NCBI GenBank assembly: GCA_020809425.1
Contig: JAGGDC010000002.1
Coordinates: 448,334 to 512,333, forward strand
Origin: Candidatus Synoicihabitans palmerolidicus
Lineage (GTDB): Bacteria > Verrucomicrobiota > Verrucomicrobiia > Opitutales > Opitutaceae
DNA length: 64,000 nt
Direction: 5' to 3'
Within the stretch, counting starts at the first letter, position 1; the number at the start of each line of letters is the position of its first letter. Below, piece after piece: positions 9,592 through 19,425 of the stretch. The notes beneath the pieces are model-generated. The model was not told where the DNA came from, did not search any database, and saw only the letters and a program-made list of their open reading frames with translations. The translations under genes were made by a program, and so were the position numbers.

Positions 9592-10461
9592 TCACGGCGA
9601 GGCCGGCGGCGGCGCTTCTTCGACCACCTTGCTCTCGCCTATCTCCACCTCGCCCTTGCGCCGGACCACGTCCGTCTTCGTCCGGACCAGACCGTCTCGA
9701 TTCACCCCGAAATGCGGCGTCGCTTGCTCGACCATCGCTCTCGTCACCTCAAAAAATTTATGGCCCGCCGAACGCACACTCATCCGCGTCACCCACTTTA
9801 ACCGCGGCGGCTCCTTGGCTTTGATTGCGGAGTAGTCCCACGCCATCAACACCACAAAATACCGATTATCACCAAACTCTGTCTTGAGCGTTCGTTCCTC
9901 TTCACTCGGGAAATAGCGCTTCTCTTCCTTGTCCAAAGTGGAGCGATATCCCAATAGTTCCGCGTTCATCCGACTCTTCTGTTCCGTCTCCCACATCGAC
10001 ACGCCTTGAGCAGCCTTTAACTCGTTTAAGCGACCTGGATCCTCGATCCCAAATTCATCTATCGCTTGGTTAAATTCCTTCAACTCGTCGTTCAGTAAAT
10101 CCGCGGTGTTTTCCTTTAGTGGATTTTCCCAAACCTCCGTTTCGCCCCAGTGCACGACGATGACGAGATCCGCCATTTCAGGATCTTTGGCAGGCCAATA
10201 CTGCTGTTTGGCCAAGGCCGGCGCCAACCCCTGCAACACTGCACCGAACGATTCCTGCACCATCGACTTATCCCCGGTCACACCAAAGTGCTCCCCCGGC
10301 GATATGATGTAGGACTCGGGTCGCAGCTCGCCCTTCTCTGTTCGTCGTTCATAAGTCTCGGCGGCAGTCGCCGAAACCACCACAAAATGACGGCGCGCCC
10401 ATCCGCCCAACGGCACTCCCAACAAGGTGATTAAAACAAACTTTTCCAAAAAAGTTCGCAT
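9592..10461 (-). CDS. hypothetical exported protein
   Basis: ATG 10461 is chosen because it starts a signal-like sequence (MRTFLEKFVLITLLGVPLGG); an in-frame extension to 10563 lacks such a feature. The mature part is mixed charged and hydrophobic, about 265 residues, with HFVVVSATAAETYERR, DLVIVVHWGETEVWE and RYFVVLMAWDYSA as strand-like blocks, and a Pro-rich C-terminus. No known family is recognised. It is convergent with the preceding exported protein. Intact, function unknown. Confidence 0.6.
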   Translation of the reverse strand: MRTFLEKFVLITLLGVPLGGWARRHFVVVSATAAETYERRTEKGELRPESYIISPGEHFGVTGDKSMVQESFGAVLQGLAPALAKQQYWPAKDPEMADLVIVVHWGETEVWENPLKENTADLLNDELKEFNQAIDEFGIEDPGRLNELKAAQGVSMWETEQKSRMNAELLGYRSTLDKEEKRYFPSEEERTLKTEFGDNRYFVVLMAWDYSAIKAKEPPRLKWVTRMSVRSAGHKFFEVTRAMVEQATPHFGVNRDGLVRTKTDVVRRKGEVEIGESKVVEEAPPPASP

Positions 10462-10677
10462 AGATAAACCCCAGCTGGGGTATCGGCTGAATTTGGGGTT
10501 CATTTGGACCAATAAAGTCCGAACTTCACCCAGCGTGCAATCACGATGAATTCGACCCGTCAAATTGGATCAGCACTCCAGATTTCATTCGTTGCCGCCC
10601 CCCGTCAAGCATCGGCAGAACGGCTGCGTAAGGAGTCGATCCGCCTCCGCACGTGTCGCCTCGATCGGACCGGCCGA

Positions 10678-11649
10678 TCAGCGTAAGCCGCACACCAACC
10701 GCGCTCGGGCCAGCACATCACTCGCTACCGCTCGAGCTTTCTCGGCGCCATCCGCCAAAACCGCGTGCACGTGAGCGAGGTTGTCTGCGAGCTCCGCCCG
10801 GCGTTCCCGTGCCTCCGCAAAGAACATCCAGTACTGCTCAAACAACGCCTTTTTCAAATCACCATAACCGTAGCCGCCCGCCTTCAATTGACCCACGATA
10901 TCCGTGTAGACCTCAGCTGGCGCGAAAAACTTCAATAACTGCACCGCCGATAACTGCTCCGCGTCTTCCTTCGGGGCTTCCCGGGTGCGACTATCCATCA
11001 CGATGGACATGATGTTCTTCTTCATAACCTTCTCGGCTCCAAAAATCGGCAGCGTGTTGTCGTAGCTCTTGCTCATCTTCTGCCCATCGAGGCCGGGAAT
11101 CACCGCCACATCCTCGGCAATTGAGGGCTCTGGCACCACGAAGGTCTCACCATAAGTTTGGTTAAACTTGATCGCGATATCCCGCGTGATCTCCAAATGC
11201 TGTTTCTGATCTTTGCCGACCGGCACGACCGTCGTGTCGTAAAGCAGAATGTCCGCCGCCATCAGCACCGGATACGCGAACAAACCGAAGTTGGGCGCGA
11301 TCCCTTTGGCGGTCTTATCCTTATAACTGTGCGCTCGCCCGAGCAGTCCCATGGGGGTGAGCGTGCCCAGCAACCAGGTGAGTTCACACACCTCGGGTAC
11401 GTCGCTTTGCCGCCAAAAAACACTCTTCGCGGGATCGAGACCGCAGGCCAGCCAATCGAGCGCGATACCCAGCGTATGCTCGCGTCGCACCACCGGATCA
11501 AACACCGAAGTGAGCGAATGGTAGTCGGCAATGAAGTAGTAGCATTCGCCGTGATCTTGCGCGGCGATGGCGGGACGCATGGCCCCAAAATAGTTACCGA
11601 CATGCAGGGTGCCGGAGGGGGTGATGCCAGTGAGGGTGCGGGAGGGCAT
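10678..11649 (-). CDS. trpS: tryptophanyl-tRNA synthetase
   Basis: This cytoplasmic class I synthetase charges tRNA-Trp. The HIGH-type motif appears as GTLHVGN near residue 13 and the KMSKS motif as GQKMSKS near residue 197. LYDTTVVPVGKDQKQHLE is the usual Trp-site region. The 323-residue length is normal. ATG 11649 gives the expected short lead before the first strand. The gene is intact and flanked on its upstream side by a repeat-rich segment. Confidence 0.95.
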   Translation of the reverse strand: MPSRTLTGITPSGTLHVGNYFGAMRPAIAAQDHGECYYFIADYHSLTSVFDPVVRREHTLGIALDWLACGLDPAKSVFWRQSDVPEVCELTWLLGTLTPMGLLGRAHSYKDKTAKGIAPNFGLFAYPVLMAADILLYDTTVVPVGKDQKQHLEITRDIAIKFNQTYGETFVVPEPSIAEDVAVIPGLDGQKMSKSYDNTLPIFGAEKVMKKNIMSIVMDSRTREAPKEDAEQLSAVQLLKFFAPAEVYTDIVGQLKAGGYGYGDLKKALFEQYWMFFAEARERRAELADNLAHVHAVLADGAEKARAVASDVLARARLVCGLR

Positions 11650-11659
11650 TTAATCCAAT

Positions 11660-11770
11660 CTTTCTCGTTTTCTTGCAGGTTCTCGTACTCCAACAGAGTG
11701 GGCTCGCTCTCCAACTGGAAAACGAGCCCACGAACGAGAACGAGAAAGCGTCGGAGAACGAGCAAGAACT
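11660..11770. repeat. TTCTCGT/ACGAGAA repeat and inverted-repeat segment
   Basis: This stretch upstream of trpS holds several copies of ttctcgt on one side and acgagaa on the other, so it can fold. Its core pairs gtgggctcg with cgagcccac across about 16 nt. A similar short element with the same CTCGTT/AACGAG words lies after ppdK at 32036-32076. It may be a REP-like intergenic repeat; no function is shown. Confidence 0.5.
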
Positions 11771-12432
11771 AATCGCCCCCCCCGAAGGCAGCGCCGTGAT
11801 CAACGCACTTCGTAGAGTTCCAAGAGCGCGACCCCTTCCGCACCATCGGCCGGATTCAACTGCACGGTGTAACGGCCGGGGGCGAGTTCGACCAGTAGCG
11901 CGGCGTCCTGGCTGCCTTCTTCGAGCGCAAAGGCTCCGACTTGATCCAGCACCGCACGTATCTCCGCCGCATGCGGATGAGAGTTCCAATTGTCGTTCTC
12001 ATCCACGGGCGCGGCCGCACCGTCAAAGAGTCGAAGAACCGGATCAGCCAGAATATCCACGACCCCAAAGTCGGCCAATTGCGGGCCCACCCCGCGGATC
12101 AGCATCCGCATGGGTTGGCCGCCTTGGAGTATGCCCGGCATGGGCATCAACTGATGAGGTTTAAGTCCTCTATGCATGGAACCAAAATGAGAAGAAAATC
12201 CGAAAGGACAACAGAACATGAAAAGCACTAGCCGAGGGCAAGGGCGTAGCCGTGAGGCTGGGTCTGAAAGAAGCCGTAGGCAAACTCGCGAGACGATGAA
12301 CAAGAACGTCATACAAGGCTTAGTGTTCGGGGCGATCCACCGCCACATGGCGAAGCCCTCTGGTTCAGGACATAGGGTAAATGACGCGTTTGCGCGAGGG
12401 AAGTTGATGCTCATATCCGGGGAGACCTGCAC

Positions 12433-13974
12433 GTGAAGCGGTCCGCTCAAACGGACAGCACCGGCGGCGGCAACGCTGGCGGCACACGCGCAGGAGTCAG
12501 CAGAGGGCATAGTAGTTGCCGTGGAAACGAGCCCGGAGTAGGCGCGGACGAGTCACCCGTCCGCCGAATGAACCGGAGGTCTCACCCCGACGAAGGCCCG
12601 AACCGAACGCATGCGTCCGGCCCCGCCTGCTCGCGATCCGCGCAAACGCCGACCGGCGTTGCGGAGTCGCGGTGTGAAGCGGAACCACCGGACGCAGGAT
12701 ATGAAGAAAACTACCTGCTTGAAGCGATCCTGGGCACGAACAACGTGTCTGCGGCGTGGAAGCAGGTGAAGGCCAACCGCGGAGCCCCGGGTGTCGATGG
12801 GATCACCATCGATGCGTTTCCGGAACGCTTCCGCGCGTTGTGGCCGGGACTACGCGAGGCGCTGCTCGCAGGCACGTATGTGCCCGCGCCGGTGCGCAGG
12901 GTGGAACTGGCCAAACCTGACGGCGGGGTGCGCTTGCTCGGCATCCCGACGGTGCTGGATCGGCTGATCCAGCAGGCGATCGCCCAACAACTCGGACCGA
13001 TCTTTGATCCGGGATTTAGCGATCATAGTTATGGCTTCCGGCCTCATCGCAGCGCACATGACGCGGTGCGCCATGTCGCAGACGGAATCAAGTCGGGCCG
13101 CCGCATCGCGGTGGACCTCGACTTGTCGAAATTTTTCGATGCGGTGAACCACGATGTGCTGATGGTGAGACTGGCTCGCAAGGTGACGGACAAACGCGTC
13201 CTGCATTTGATCGGGCACTACCTGCGGGCCGGAGTCGAGGTCGATGGACGTCTCCAACGCACGACGCAGGGAGTGCCCCAAGGCGGTCCTCTGTCACCGT
13301 TGTTGGCCAATGTCGTCCTCGACGATCTGGACAAGGAGCTGGAGCGACGCGACCACCACTTCGCTCGCTACGCGGACGACTTTACCATCTTGGTGAAGAG
13401 CCCCCGGGCGGGTGAGCGGGTCATGGCCAGCGTGCGCCGGTTCCTGGAACGGATGCTCAAGTTGAAGGTGAACGAGACCAAGAGTGCGGTCGTCAAAACG
13501 AACGCGCTTACCTTCCTCGGGTTCGCCTTCAAAGGCTCGCGCATCGTTTGGAGTGAGCGATCACTCCAACGGTTTGAGCATCGGATCCGCGAGTTGACCA
13601 GCCGCAACTGGGGCGTGGCGATGAAGGAACGAATCAGACAGCTCGCGCACTACCTGCGTGGGTGGATCGGTTACTTCGGCATCAGTCAGACCTACGGCAC
13701 GCTGCGCCATCTCGAACCCTGGATCCGGCGACGACTGCGATGTTGTTATGGGAAGATGTGGAAGACTCGACGCAATCGTATCCGCCAGCTGCTGCGCCTC
13801 GGCGTGAGCAAGCGGGACGCGATCTTGAACGGCCTGTCCGGTGCGGGATGCTGGGCCATGTCCCAATCCCCGGCGCTTAATCAAGCGCTCCATAACGACT
13901 GGTTAACAGTAGAAGGACTGCCTTCGCTCACCGCTCGGTGGGCGCATATCCACTATCCAACTACGGTCCGATAA
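12433..13974 (+). CDS. ltrA: group II intron reverse transcriptase/maturase
   Basis: The protein copies intron RNA into DNA and aids splicing. The reverse-transcriptase blocks are clear: RGAPGVDGITIDAF, VRLLGIPTVLDRLIQQAI, YGFRPHRSAHDAV, VDLDLSKFFDAVNH, GVPQGGPLSPLLANVVLD and the catalytic ARYADDF. A maturase (X) domain follows (LRGWIGYFG). No HNH endonuclease domain is visible after it, as in endonuclease-free lineages. The ORF is open from a GTG at 12433, but residues 1-90 are low complexity, so the real start may be later. It is one of few intact mobile-element genes here, so the intron may still be active or recently arrived. Confidence 0.92.
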   Translation: MKRSAQTDSTGGGNAGGTRAGVSRGHSSCRGNEPGVGADESPVRRMNRRSHPDEGPNRTHASGPACSRSAQTPTGVAESRCEAEPPDAGYEENYLLEAILGTNNVSAAWKQVKANRGAPGVDGITIDAFPERFRALWPGLREALLAGTYVPAPVRRVELAKPDGGVRLLGIPTVLDRLIQQAIAQQLGPIFDPGFSDHSYGFRPHRSAHDAVRHVADGIKSGRRIAVDLDLSKFFDAVNHDVLMVRLARKVTDKRVLHLIGHYLRAGVEVDGRLQRTTQGVPQGGPLSPLLANVVLDDLDKELERRDHHFARYADDFTILVKSPRAGERVMASVRRFLERMLKLKVNETKSAVVKTNALTFLGFAFKGSRIVWSERSLQRFEHRIRELTSRNWGVAMKERIRQLAHYLRGWIGYFGISQTYGTLRHLEPWIRRRLRCCYGKMWKTRRNRIRQLLRLGVSKRDAILNGLSGAGCWAMSQSPALNQALHNDWLTVEGLPSLTARWAHIHYPTTVR

Positions 13975-13979
13975 CGTTC

Positions 13980-14050
13980 GGAACCGCCCGGTGCGGACCC
14001 GCATGCCGGGTGGTGTGGGGGCGGAGGCTAGATACCTCCGCCTACCCGAT
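13980..14050 (+). ncRNA. group II intron domains V and VI
   Basis: Domain V is seen as accgcccgg paired with ccgggtggt around gtgcggacccgcat. Domain VI is the cggagg/cctccg hairpin just before the 3' end. Both follow the maturase stop at once, as expected for a bacterial group II intron. Confidence 0.8.
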
Positions 14051-14882
14051 TGACAAATCCGCCCGTCAGCACCCGATCGCCCGCTCTCACTCTGGCTCGG
14101 GTCGATAAGTTCACCAACCGGCCCGATCCCTGTCCCTCCTCGTAAATCTCCGTCAAGACAATGCCCGTGCCTGCATCCGCACCGGTCGAGACAATCGAAT
14201 AGGAACCTGCCGTCTGAGTCAGGACAAAGTCCGCCGCGTCCTTTGAACCCTCGCCCAGCGCGAACGCGCCCAATCTTGCGGTCATTTCATGCAAATCCGG
14301 TCCTTCGTCGTCTTGCCAGTCGTCATTGGCCGCCAATGTGCTGCGGTCGCTCAAACGGATCACCTCCAAGCGAAGATCGCTCAGCACACTGGCGGCTTCA
14401 AAGTCGGCCAGGGTCGGGCCGACCGCCCGCACCAACAGAGACTGATGAGACAGCCCCAACACGAAGCCCTGCTGAATCGAATCCTCCCCCACCCCGGCCC
14501 AAGCGCGAGCCGACAGGTTGACGAACCAACTGTCCGCAATAGTCACCTCGGTCACGGCACTGGTCACCGAACCGGCCAAGTTAGTGACGACGACATCATA
14601 ACGGGCCGAATTCGCGCCCGCATCGGTTGCCGCCACGCTATGACTGCTGAAGCGTGCCAGAGGAATCGGCTCGCCGTTGCGGCGCCACTGGTAGGTAAAG
14701 GGGCCGCTACCCGAAGCTGGCCGCAGTCCAACACTGAGTGCACAGGCAGAGAGGGAGTGGTTCCCTTTCTCCTAATGCACTATAATGAATACTATACGTT
14801 TGATATTGGGATTGATGATTGACGGGATTGAGGTTGCGGCAGGCCGCAGGAAGGGAGCGGTGAGCAGCTATACACAAGCCAG

Positions 14883-14925
14883 AGAGAGAGGACGACCGGC
14901 TTGGCGGGCCGGCCGTCCTCTCTCT
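14883..14925 (+). promoter_or_regulatory. leader hairpin in IS30 copy 2
   Basis: The arms 14883-14899 and 14909-14925 match the copy 1 hairpin, with one A-C mismatch in the stem. It precedes the ggagga ribosome site at 14962-14967. Confidence 0.55.
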
Positions 14926-14973
14926 GGGAAAAACTCCGCGCTGGCGTCGTGGGCGCAGAGCGGAGGATTTGGA

Positions 14974-15980
14974 GTGGTGGCAAAAATACAACAGCGCATC
15001 ACCGCCAAGGAACGCGCGGCGATTCATGCCGGTTTGGCCCAGGGCAAAAGCGGCGCTCAGCTTGCCGCCGCCCTCGGCCGCGACGCCTCGGTGGTCAATC
15101 GCGAAATCACCCGCAACGGCGGGCGCTCCAGCTACAGCGGCATGGATGCGCAGACTCGCACTTGCCGTCGGCCCAAGTGCGCCGCGCGCAACAAAGTCGC
15201 CGACACGCCCGCCTTGCACGACGAGGTGCTGGCCCTGTTTGCCACCGGCGCTACGCCCAAGCAAATCGAAGTCGCCTTGAGACGACGTCATGGCCTTGAT
15301 CTGACCCGACGCGTGAGCCACGAAACCAATCTACGACTTCATCTACGTCCACTCCAAAGGCTCGGTTAAGAAGGAATTGATCGCTTATTTTCGGCGCAAG
15401 AAGCCCCGGCGCAGTCCCGCCCCCCGCGCCAAGGGCAAGCTCTTGGGCCAGTTGCCGGGCGCGATCAATATCGGCGAACGACCCGCTGAGGTGGAGCGCC
15501 GGGAGGTGCCCGGACACTGGGAGGCCGACTTGGTCATGGGTGCGGGCAATCGCACCGCCATTGTGGTCATCACCGAACGGGTCTCCCGCTACGTGGTGAT
15601 CGTCCCGTTGGGCGGCGCCAAAGACGCGATCAGCGTCGCCCGCACTCTCATCCGGGCCTTCAAATGCCTGCCCGCCCACCGGCGCAAGACCCTCACCTAC
15701 GACAACGGCCGCGAAATGGCCCAACATGCCGCCTTCTCCCTTGCCACAAAAGTGGCGGTCTACTTCTGCAATCCACACAGCCCTTGGCAGCACGGTGCGG
15801 TCGCGAATATCAACGGTCTGATCCGGGAATACTTCCCTAAAGGCATCGACTTTAACACCGTCACCAAAGGCCAAATCGCCAAAGCGGAGTGGCTATTCAA
15901 TAATCTCCCTCGCATCGGGCTCGACGGACAGTCTCCCGCTGAAGTCTTTCATGCTATTATACAAAAAAACTGTGCACTAG
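14974..15980 (+). pseudogene. IS30-family transposase, copy 2, frameshifted
   Basis: The gene starts at the GTG pair 14974/14977 after ggagga at 14962-14967, giving VAKIQQRITAKERAAIHAG. The N-terminal helix-turn-helix region, broken in copy 1, is intact here. A one-base insertion near 15330 (aaaccaatctac against aaaccatctac) breaks the frame in the middle. A second length change near 15957-15969 removes the normal stop frame, so the reading runs into flanking DNA. The catalytic glutamate is again replaced by Ala (AVANINGL). The two copies therefore carry different frameshifts but the same active-site loss. Confidence 0.85.
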
Positions 15981-18146
15981 CTGCTGGACGCCGCCCTTCG
16001 ACCTGCAGCGTGACGATGTCGTTTTTCGTCAGACTCGCCGTCGCCACCAGCTGCTTCACGATGACGGGCCGCGATGACACCGGAGGTACCGTGTTGCCTG
16101 TATCTGGAATCTCCAGACTGAACACCGTGTCGTCGCCCGTGAAATAGAAACGTCCGTCACCACCGCTCACCAAGTCACTGGAGTTCCAGGACGGCATCAC
16201 TGCTCGACTTTCCCACGCCAGTCCATCCGCTGAAACATATAGCATCAGCACCACGTAGTTCGTTGACCACTCGAGGGAGTTCTTCTTGGCCACGGTCGCA
16301 AACGTCCCGTCCGCAAAAACCAATCCATGGCCGGAATTACCGAGATTGCCCGTGGAAGGGATCCAATTGACTCCATCCAATGACACCATCGCCACCCTTG
16401 GAACGAGTCCAAGGATTCGTGGGTCTTGGTGACCAACGCGACAAAACGATTCGCCCCAAACAGGACGTCGAGGAACGCCGCTCGACCGATCCGATACGGG
16501 TCGATCTCCATCGTATGGCGCACGGTCCAATTCACCCCGTCGGTCGAGGTCGCCAGCTCTTGGTCAGCGATTCGCACAAAGGTGCCCAAGCCATAAGTCA
16601 CGCGAGTGCCCAATGCCCACTCACCGGCCGTCCGCGTCGTAACCTGTGTCCACGTCTCGCCATCGACCGACGTGACCCCCCGGCCGGTGCTTCGAGCAAA
16701 AACAATCCGTTCCCGTAAGCCACGTCTCCACCACGCAGGGCAGAGTGAATCGCCGGAGCCGTCGTAATCAGCTGCGCGTTGACTCCATCCTTCGAGACAT
16801 ACACCCGGGCCTGGGTCTCCGTCGCGGAAGTGTTTTCCCGTTCGGCTTCGAAATAGAAGAACCGGTCATGACAGCACTCCACCCGTACCTTGGTTTGCCC
16901 AGAGTCGGGGAGGAACCCGTCCGCCAACCAAGTCACGCCATCGAGCGAACGATATCCCGGGGCCATCAACAGGCCGTTACCCACAGCCAGGGTTCCGAGA
17001 GTCGGTAGGTCGAACACCTGCCGCACCTTACGCCAGTCCCCCTCCCCGGTTCGCGTAACCAGAGCCACTCCTCCGTCTTCCCTTCGGTTCATGGATACCT
17101 CTACCTGCCCCAGTCAGGCCGTTTTGAACGGATCAAACGCCGTGGGAGGATCCATGACTTGCCAATTGATCCCGTCGGCAGACCGCAAAATACTCGCTCC
17201 CGGATCCAGGCCCGACCGTGCGTAAAACCATCCATCGAAAAACCCCAGAGCTATGATACTCTCACTCGGCTTGGTTCGATTGACTGCCGTCCAACTTGCG
17301 CCATCCGCCGAAACCCAAGTACGGAAACCCGAGGCTTGATTCAAGTCGTTCATTACGAACACACCATTACCCGATACTAGCGACGCGCCGTCGGATACCA
17401 GATCGGAAACCCGTTCCCACGTCTTGCCGTCGAATGACCGCCAAATCCCATTGTGATTGCGAAGCAAAAACCGATCCAGGCCAAACTCGAGGGCCCCTTT
17501 CACCCCTCCTTCAATACTCACGGGCGTCCACTCTCGCCCGGTGGTGGAATACTCCCGGAGTCCGGACTCCGGGTACCCGCTCCTACCGGAAAAGGCTCCG
17601 GCCGAAATCGCGCGGACCAAGACGCCGTTGCCCATTCGAATTTGAGACTGATAAGCCCGCCCATCGACGGTGTGCGGCGCCTCTACCTGGCTCCAATTTA
17701 CATCATCAAACGAGATCCAGACCTCCCGATCTCTCCGGGTGACGAGGCACGCCATCGGCGTGGCCTCCATGGATTCAAGGTCGTGAGGAAACGGTAGCGG
17801 TATATGGGTCCATGCGATCCCATCCGTGGTCGACCACAGCGAACCGAAAAAGCCGTAGGCATAGATGCATTCGTCAGATGCCACGACCGTGTGCTGCCCC
17901 CACTCCAAGTGAGAAGACGGACCATTAAAATCCGCTCGCCATGACACGGGTTCTTGACCCGTCACCGCAGCCGCTAGGGCCAACCCAACCAACAGCACCC
18001 GAATTAACCCTCTTCGACTGCCCTGCCGACCCGACCGGATGATTGATTTATTTGGATTCATCTCCAATCAAGACAAGCGAGCCGCCAAATCCCGCCTCCC
18101 GCAGACCGTTGCCCTCCGTCGAAGAGGCGGTCCTCGCTTGATTTGA

Positions 18147-19301
18147 TCAGGTGCGAAGTTGACCCAACATCCACCCCGACGCGGTCAACTCCGCATCCAC
18201 GCTCAACAGATCGCGCAACTGTGCCGCTTGCACTTGAGTCCGTGCGATCCGTTCCGGGTTCCCCAAGGCCCGCTTCAACTCCCGCACCAACGTCTGCGCA
18301 GTCGCCGCTCCTTGGATGAACTCGGGATACATCTCCGTCTTGAGCAGCAAATTTGCGATGCCGATCCATTTCACTTTCACCAGCACCCGGCCCAGCCAAT
18401 AGGTCAACGGATCGGTCTTGTAAATGACCACGCCAGGAATGCCGGCCAGTGCACAATGCATCGACATGGTTCCACTAGTTGTAAGCACCGCCGATGCCGC
18501 CACCGGCCCCTCCGCTGGCCCCGTCGGTCGGAGCTGCACCGACGACGGTGGGTTGGCCATGCGCAACGTATCTATTATTCCAATACTCGGGTACAACGTC
18601 ACCGCTTCACGTGTTCCGCCCAGACTGGCGAAGGCTTCAAGCATCACCGGAAATAGTCGTTTCACAACACCTTGCCGACTTCCCGGCAACAGCAACACGG
18701 GGCCCGACGGATCATACGTCACCGGCGGCTGATAGTCAGGCCTCACGAACGGATGCCCCACAAAATCCACCGACAACGACGTGTCCGCATAGACGTCGCG
18801 CTCAAACGGAAAAATCGAGGCGAGTGCGTCCAGTTGCTGCGCCATTTGGAAACGTCGCTTGGCCCGCGAGGCCCAGATCTGCGGTGAAATGTAATACAGC
18901 GCCTTGGTCGGGCCACCGGCCTTGGCCGAAAACCCCTGCTCAAAAAGTCCCTTCGCAATACGTAGGTTCAGGCCGGACGAATCCACAAAACAAACCGCGC
19001 GCGGCTGGTGTTCGCCCACCCACCGGACTACCTCGGCAATCAAGGTGCGGTAGAAGGAAAGTTTTCCCAATACCACGAACCCCATGGTCGACTGCGCGGT
19101 GAGATCCTCCAGCACTTGCGCACCCGCCGCCGCCAGTGCTGGTCCGCCCAAGGCCGCCACCTCCCGCTCCGGCTCGGCCGCCAACACTCCGCGCACCATA
19201 CGCGCCGCATGCTGGTCCCCTGAATGCTCCGCCGCCACCACGATCAAATCCACCCTCTCTCCTACCGGAGCCGGCAACCGAAATGGCAACGCTTGAGTCA
19301 T
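18147..19301 (-). CDS. lpxB: lipid-A-disaccharide synthase
   Basis: The enzyme joins UDP-diacylglucosamine and lipid X to form the lipid A disaccharide, at the inner face of the inner membrane. Motifs are VVAAEHSGDQHAARMVRG, GFVVLGKLSFYR, YYISPQIWASRAKR, VDFVGHPFV, LLLPGSRQGVVKR, TTSGTMSMHCALAGIPGVV and YPEFIQGAAT, all in LpxB order. The 384-residue length is normal and the gene is intact. It implies a Gram-negative outer membrane with lipid A. It follows the oxidoreductase gene on the same strand with a gap of about 125 bases. Confidence 0.93.
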   Translation of the reverse strand: MTQALPFRLPAPVGERVDLIVVAAEHSGDQHAARMVRGVLAAEPEREVAALGGPALAAAGAQVLEDLTAQSTMGFVVLGKLSFYRTLIAEVVRWVGEHQPRAVCFVDSSGLNLRIAKGLFEQGFSAKAGGPTKALYYISPQIWASRAKRRFQMAQQLDALASIFPFERDVYADTSLSVDFVGHPFVRPDYQPPVTYDPSGPVLLLPGSRQGVVKRLFPVMLEAFASLGGTREAVTLYPSIGIIDTLRMANPPSSVQLRPTGPAEGPVAASAVLTTSGTMSMHCALAGIPGVVIYKTDPLTYWLGRVLVKVKWIGIANLLLKTEMYPEFIQGAATAQTLVRELKRALGNPERIARTQVQAAQLRDLLSVDAELTASGWMLGQLRT

Positions 19302-19425
19302 CGGAAATCGGTGTTACTTAGCGTAGAAAACAACGAGCACAACGCTGTCCGCCCGCAGCGATATCGGCTCTGATGGGCGAAACGGCAGCGGAGTTATTCG
19401 TATCCATTCGAAAAAATAGTGCCAC

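Larger units (their letters stand above)
12132..14050 (+). mobile_element. group II intron
   Basis: The limits were set by rejoining the interrupted host gene: gagta (ending 12131) plus tgacaaat (from 14051) restores its reading frame. One base of ambiguity remains at each end. The element encodes a reverse transcriptase/maturase and ends with typical domain V and VI hairpins, with the last bases cctacccgat. The region 12132-12432 should be the RNA domains upstream of the ORF. The intron is antisense to the host gene, so splicing cannot repair the host mRNA. Confidence 0.85.
14720..15996 (+). mobile_element. IS30-family element, copy 2
   Basis: This copy is nearly identical to the one at 2282-3563. 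Its inverted ends lie at 14723-14744 and 15971-15992. It sits inside the Asp-box protein gene, between the codons for VTLQVE and GSGPFTYQW. The same leader hairpin and transposase are present. Small differences, including a different frameshift, show that the two copies have diverged since duplication. Confidence 0.88.
11800..18067 (-). pseudogene. secreted Asp-box/Ig-domain protein, split by two insertions
   Basis: The gene runs right to left from ATG 18067. It has a signal peptide (LIRVLLVGLALAAAVTG), then about twelve Asp-box-like units (STTDGIAW, SFDDVNW, STTGREW, SFDGKTW, SADGASW, SADGINW, SLDGVTW, STDGVNW and others), an Ig-like region (GPFTYQWRRNG) and two C-terminal repeats typical of verrucomicrobial surface proteins (VNLSTRARV, LIRGVGPQLADFG). 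An in-frame TGA lies at 17114-17116 and frames change near 16700 and 16400. IS30 copy 2 is inserted at 14720-15996 and an antisense group II intron at 12132-14050. Without the insertions the protein would be about 1000 residues. Joining the exon flanks restores GGFVILQGGQPMRML exactly. Confidence 0.8.
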
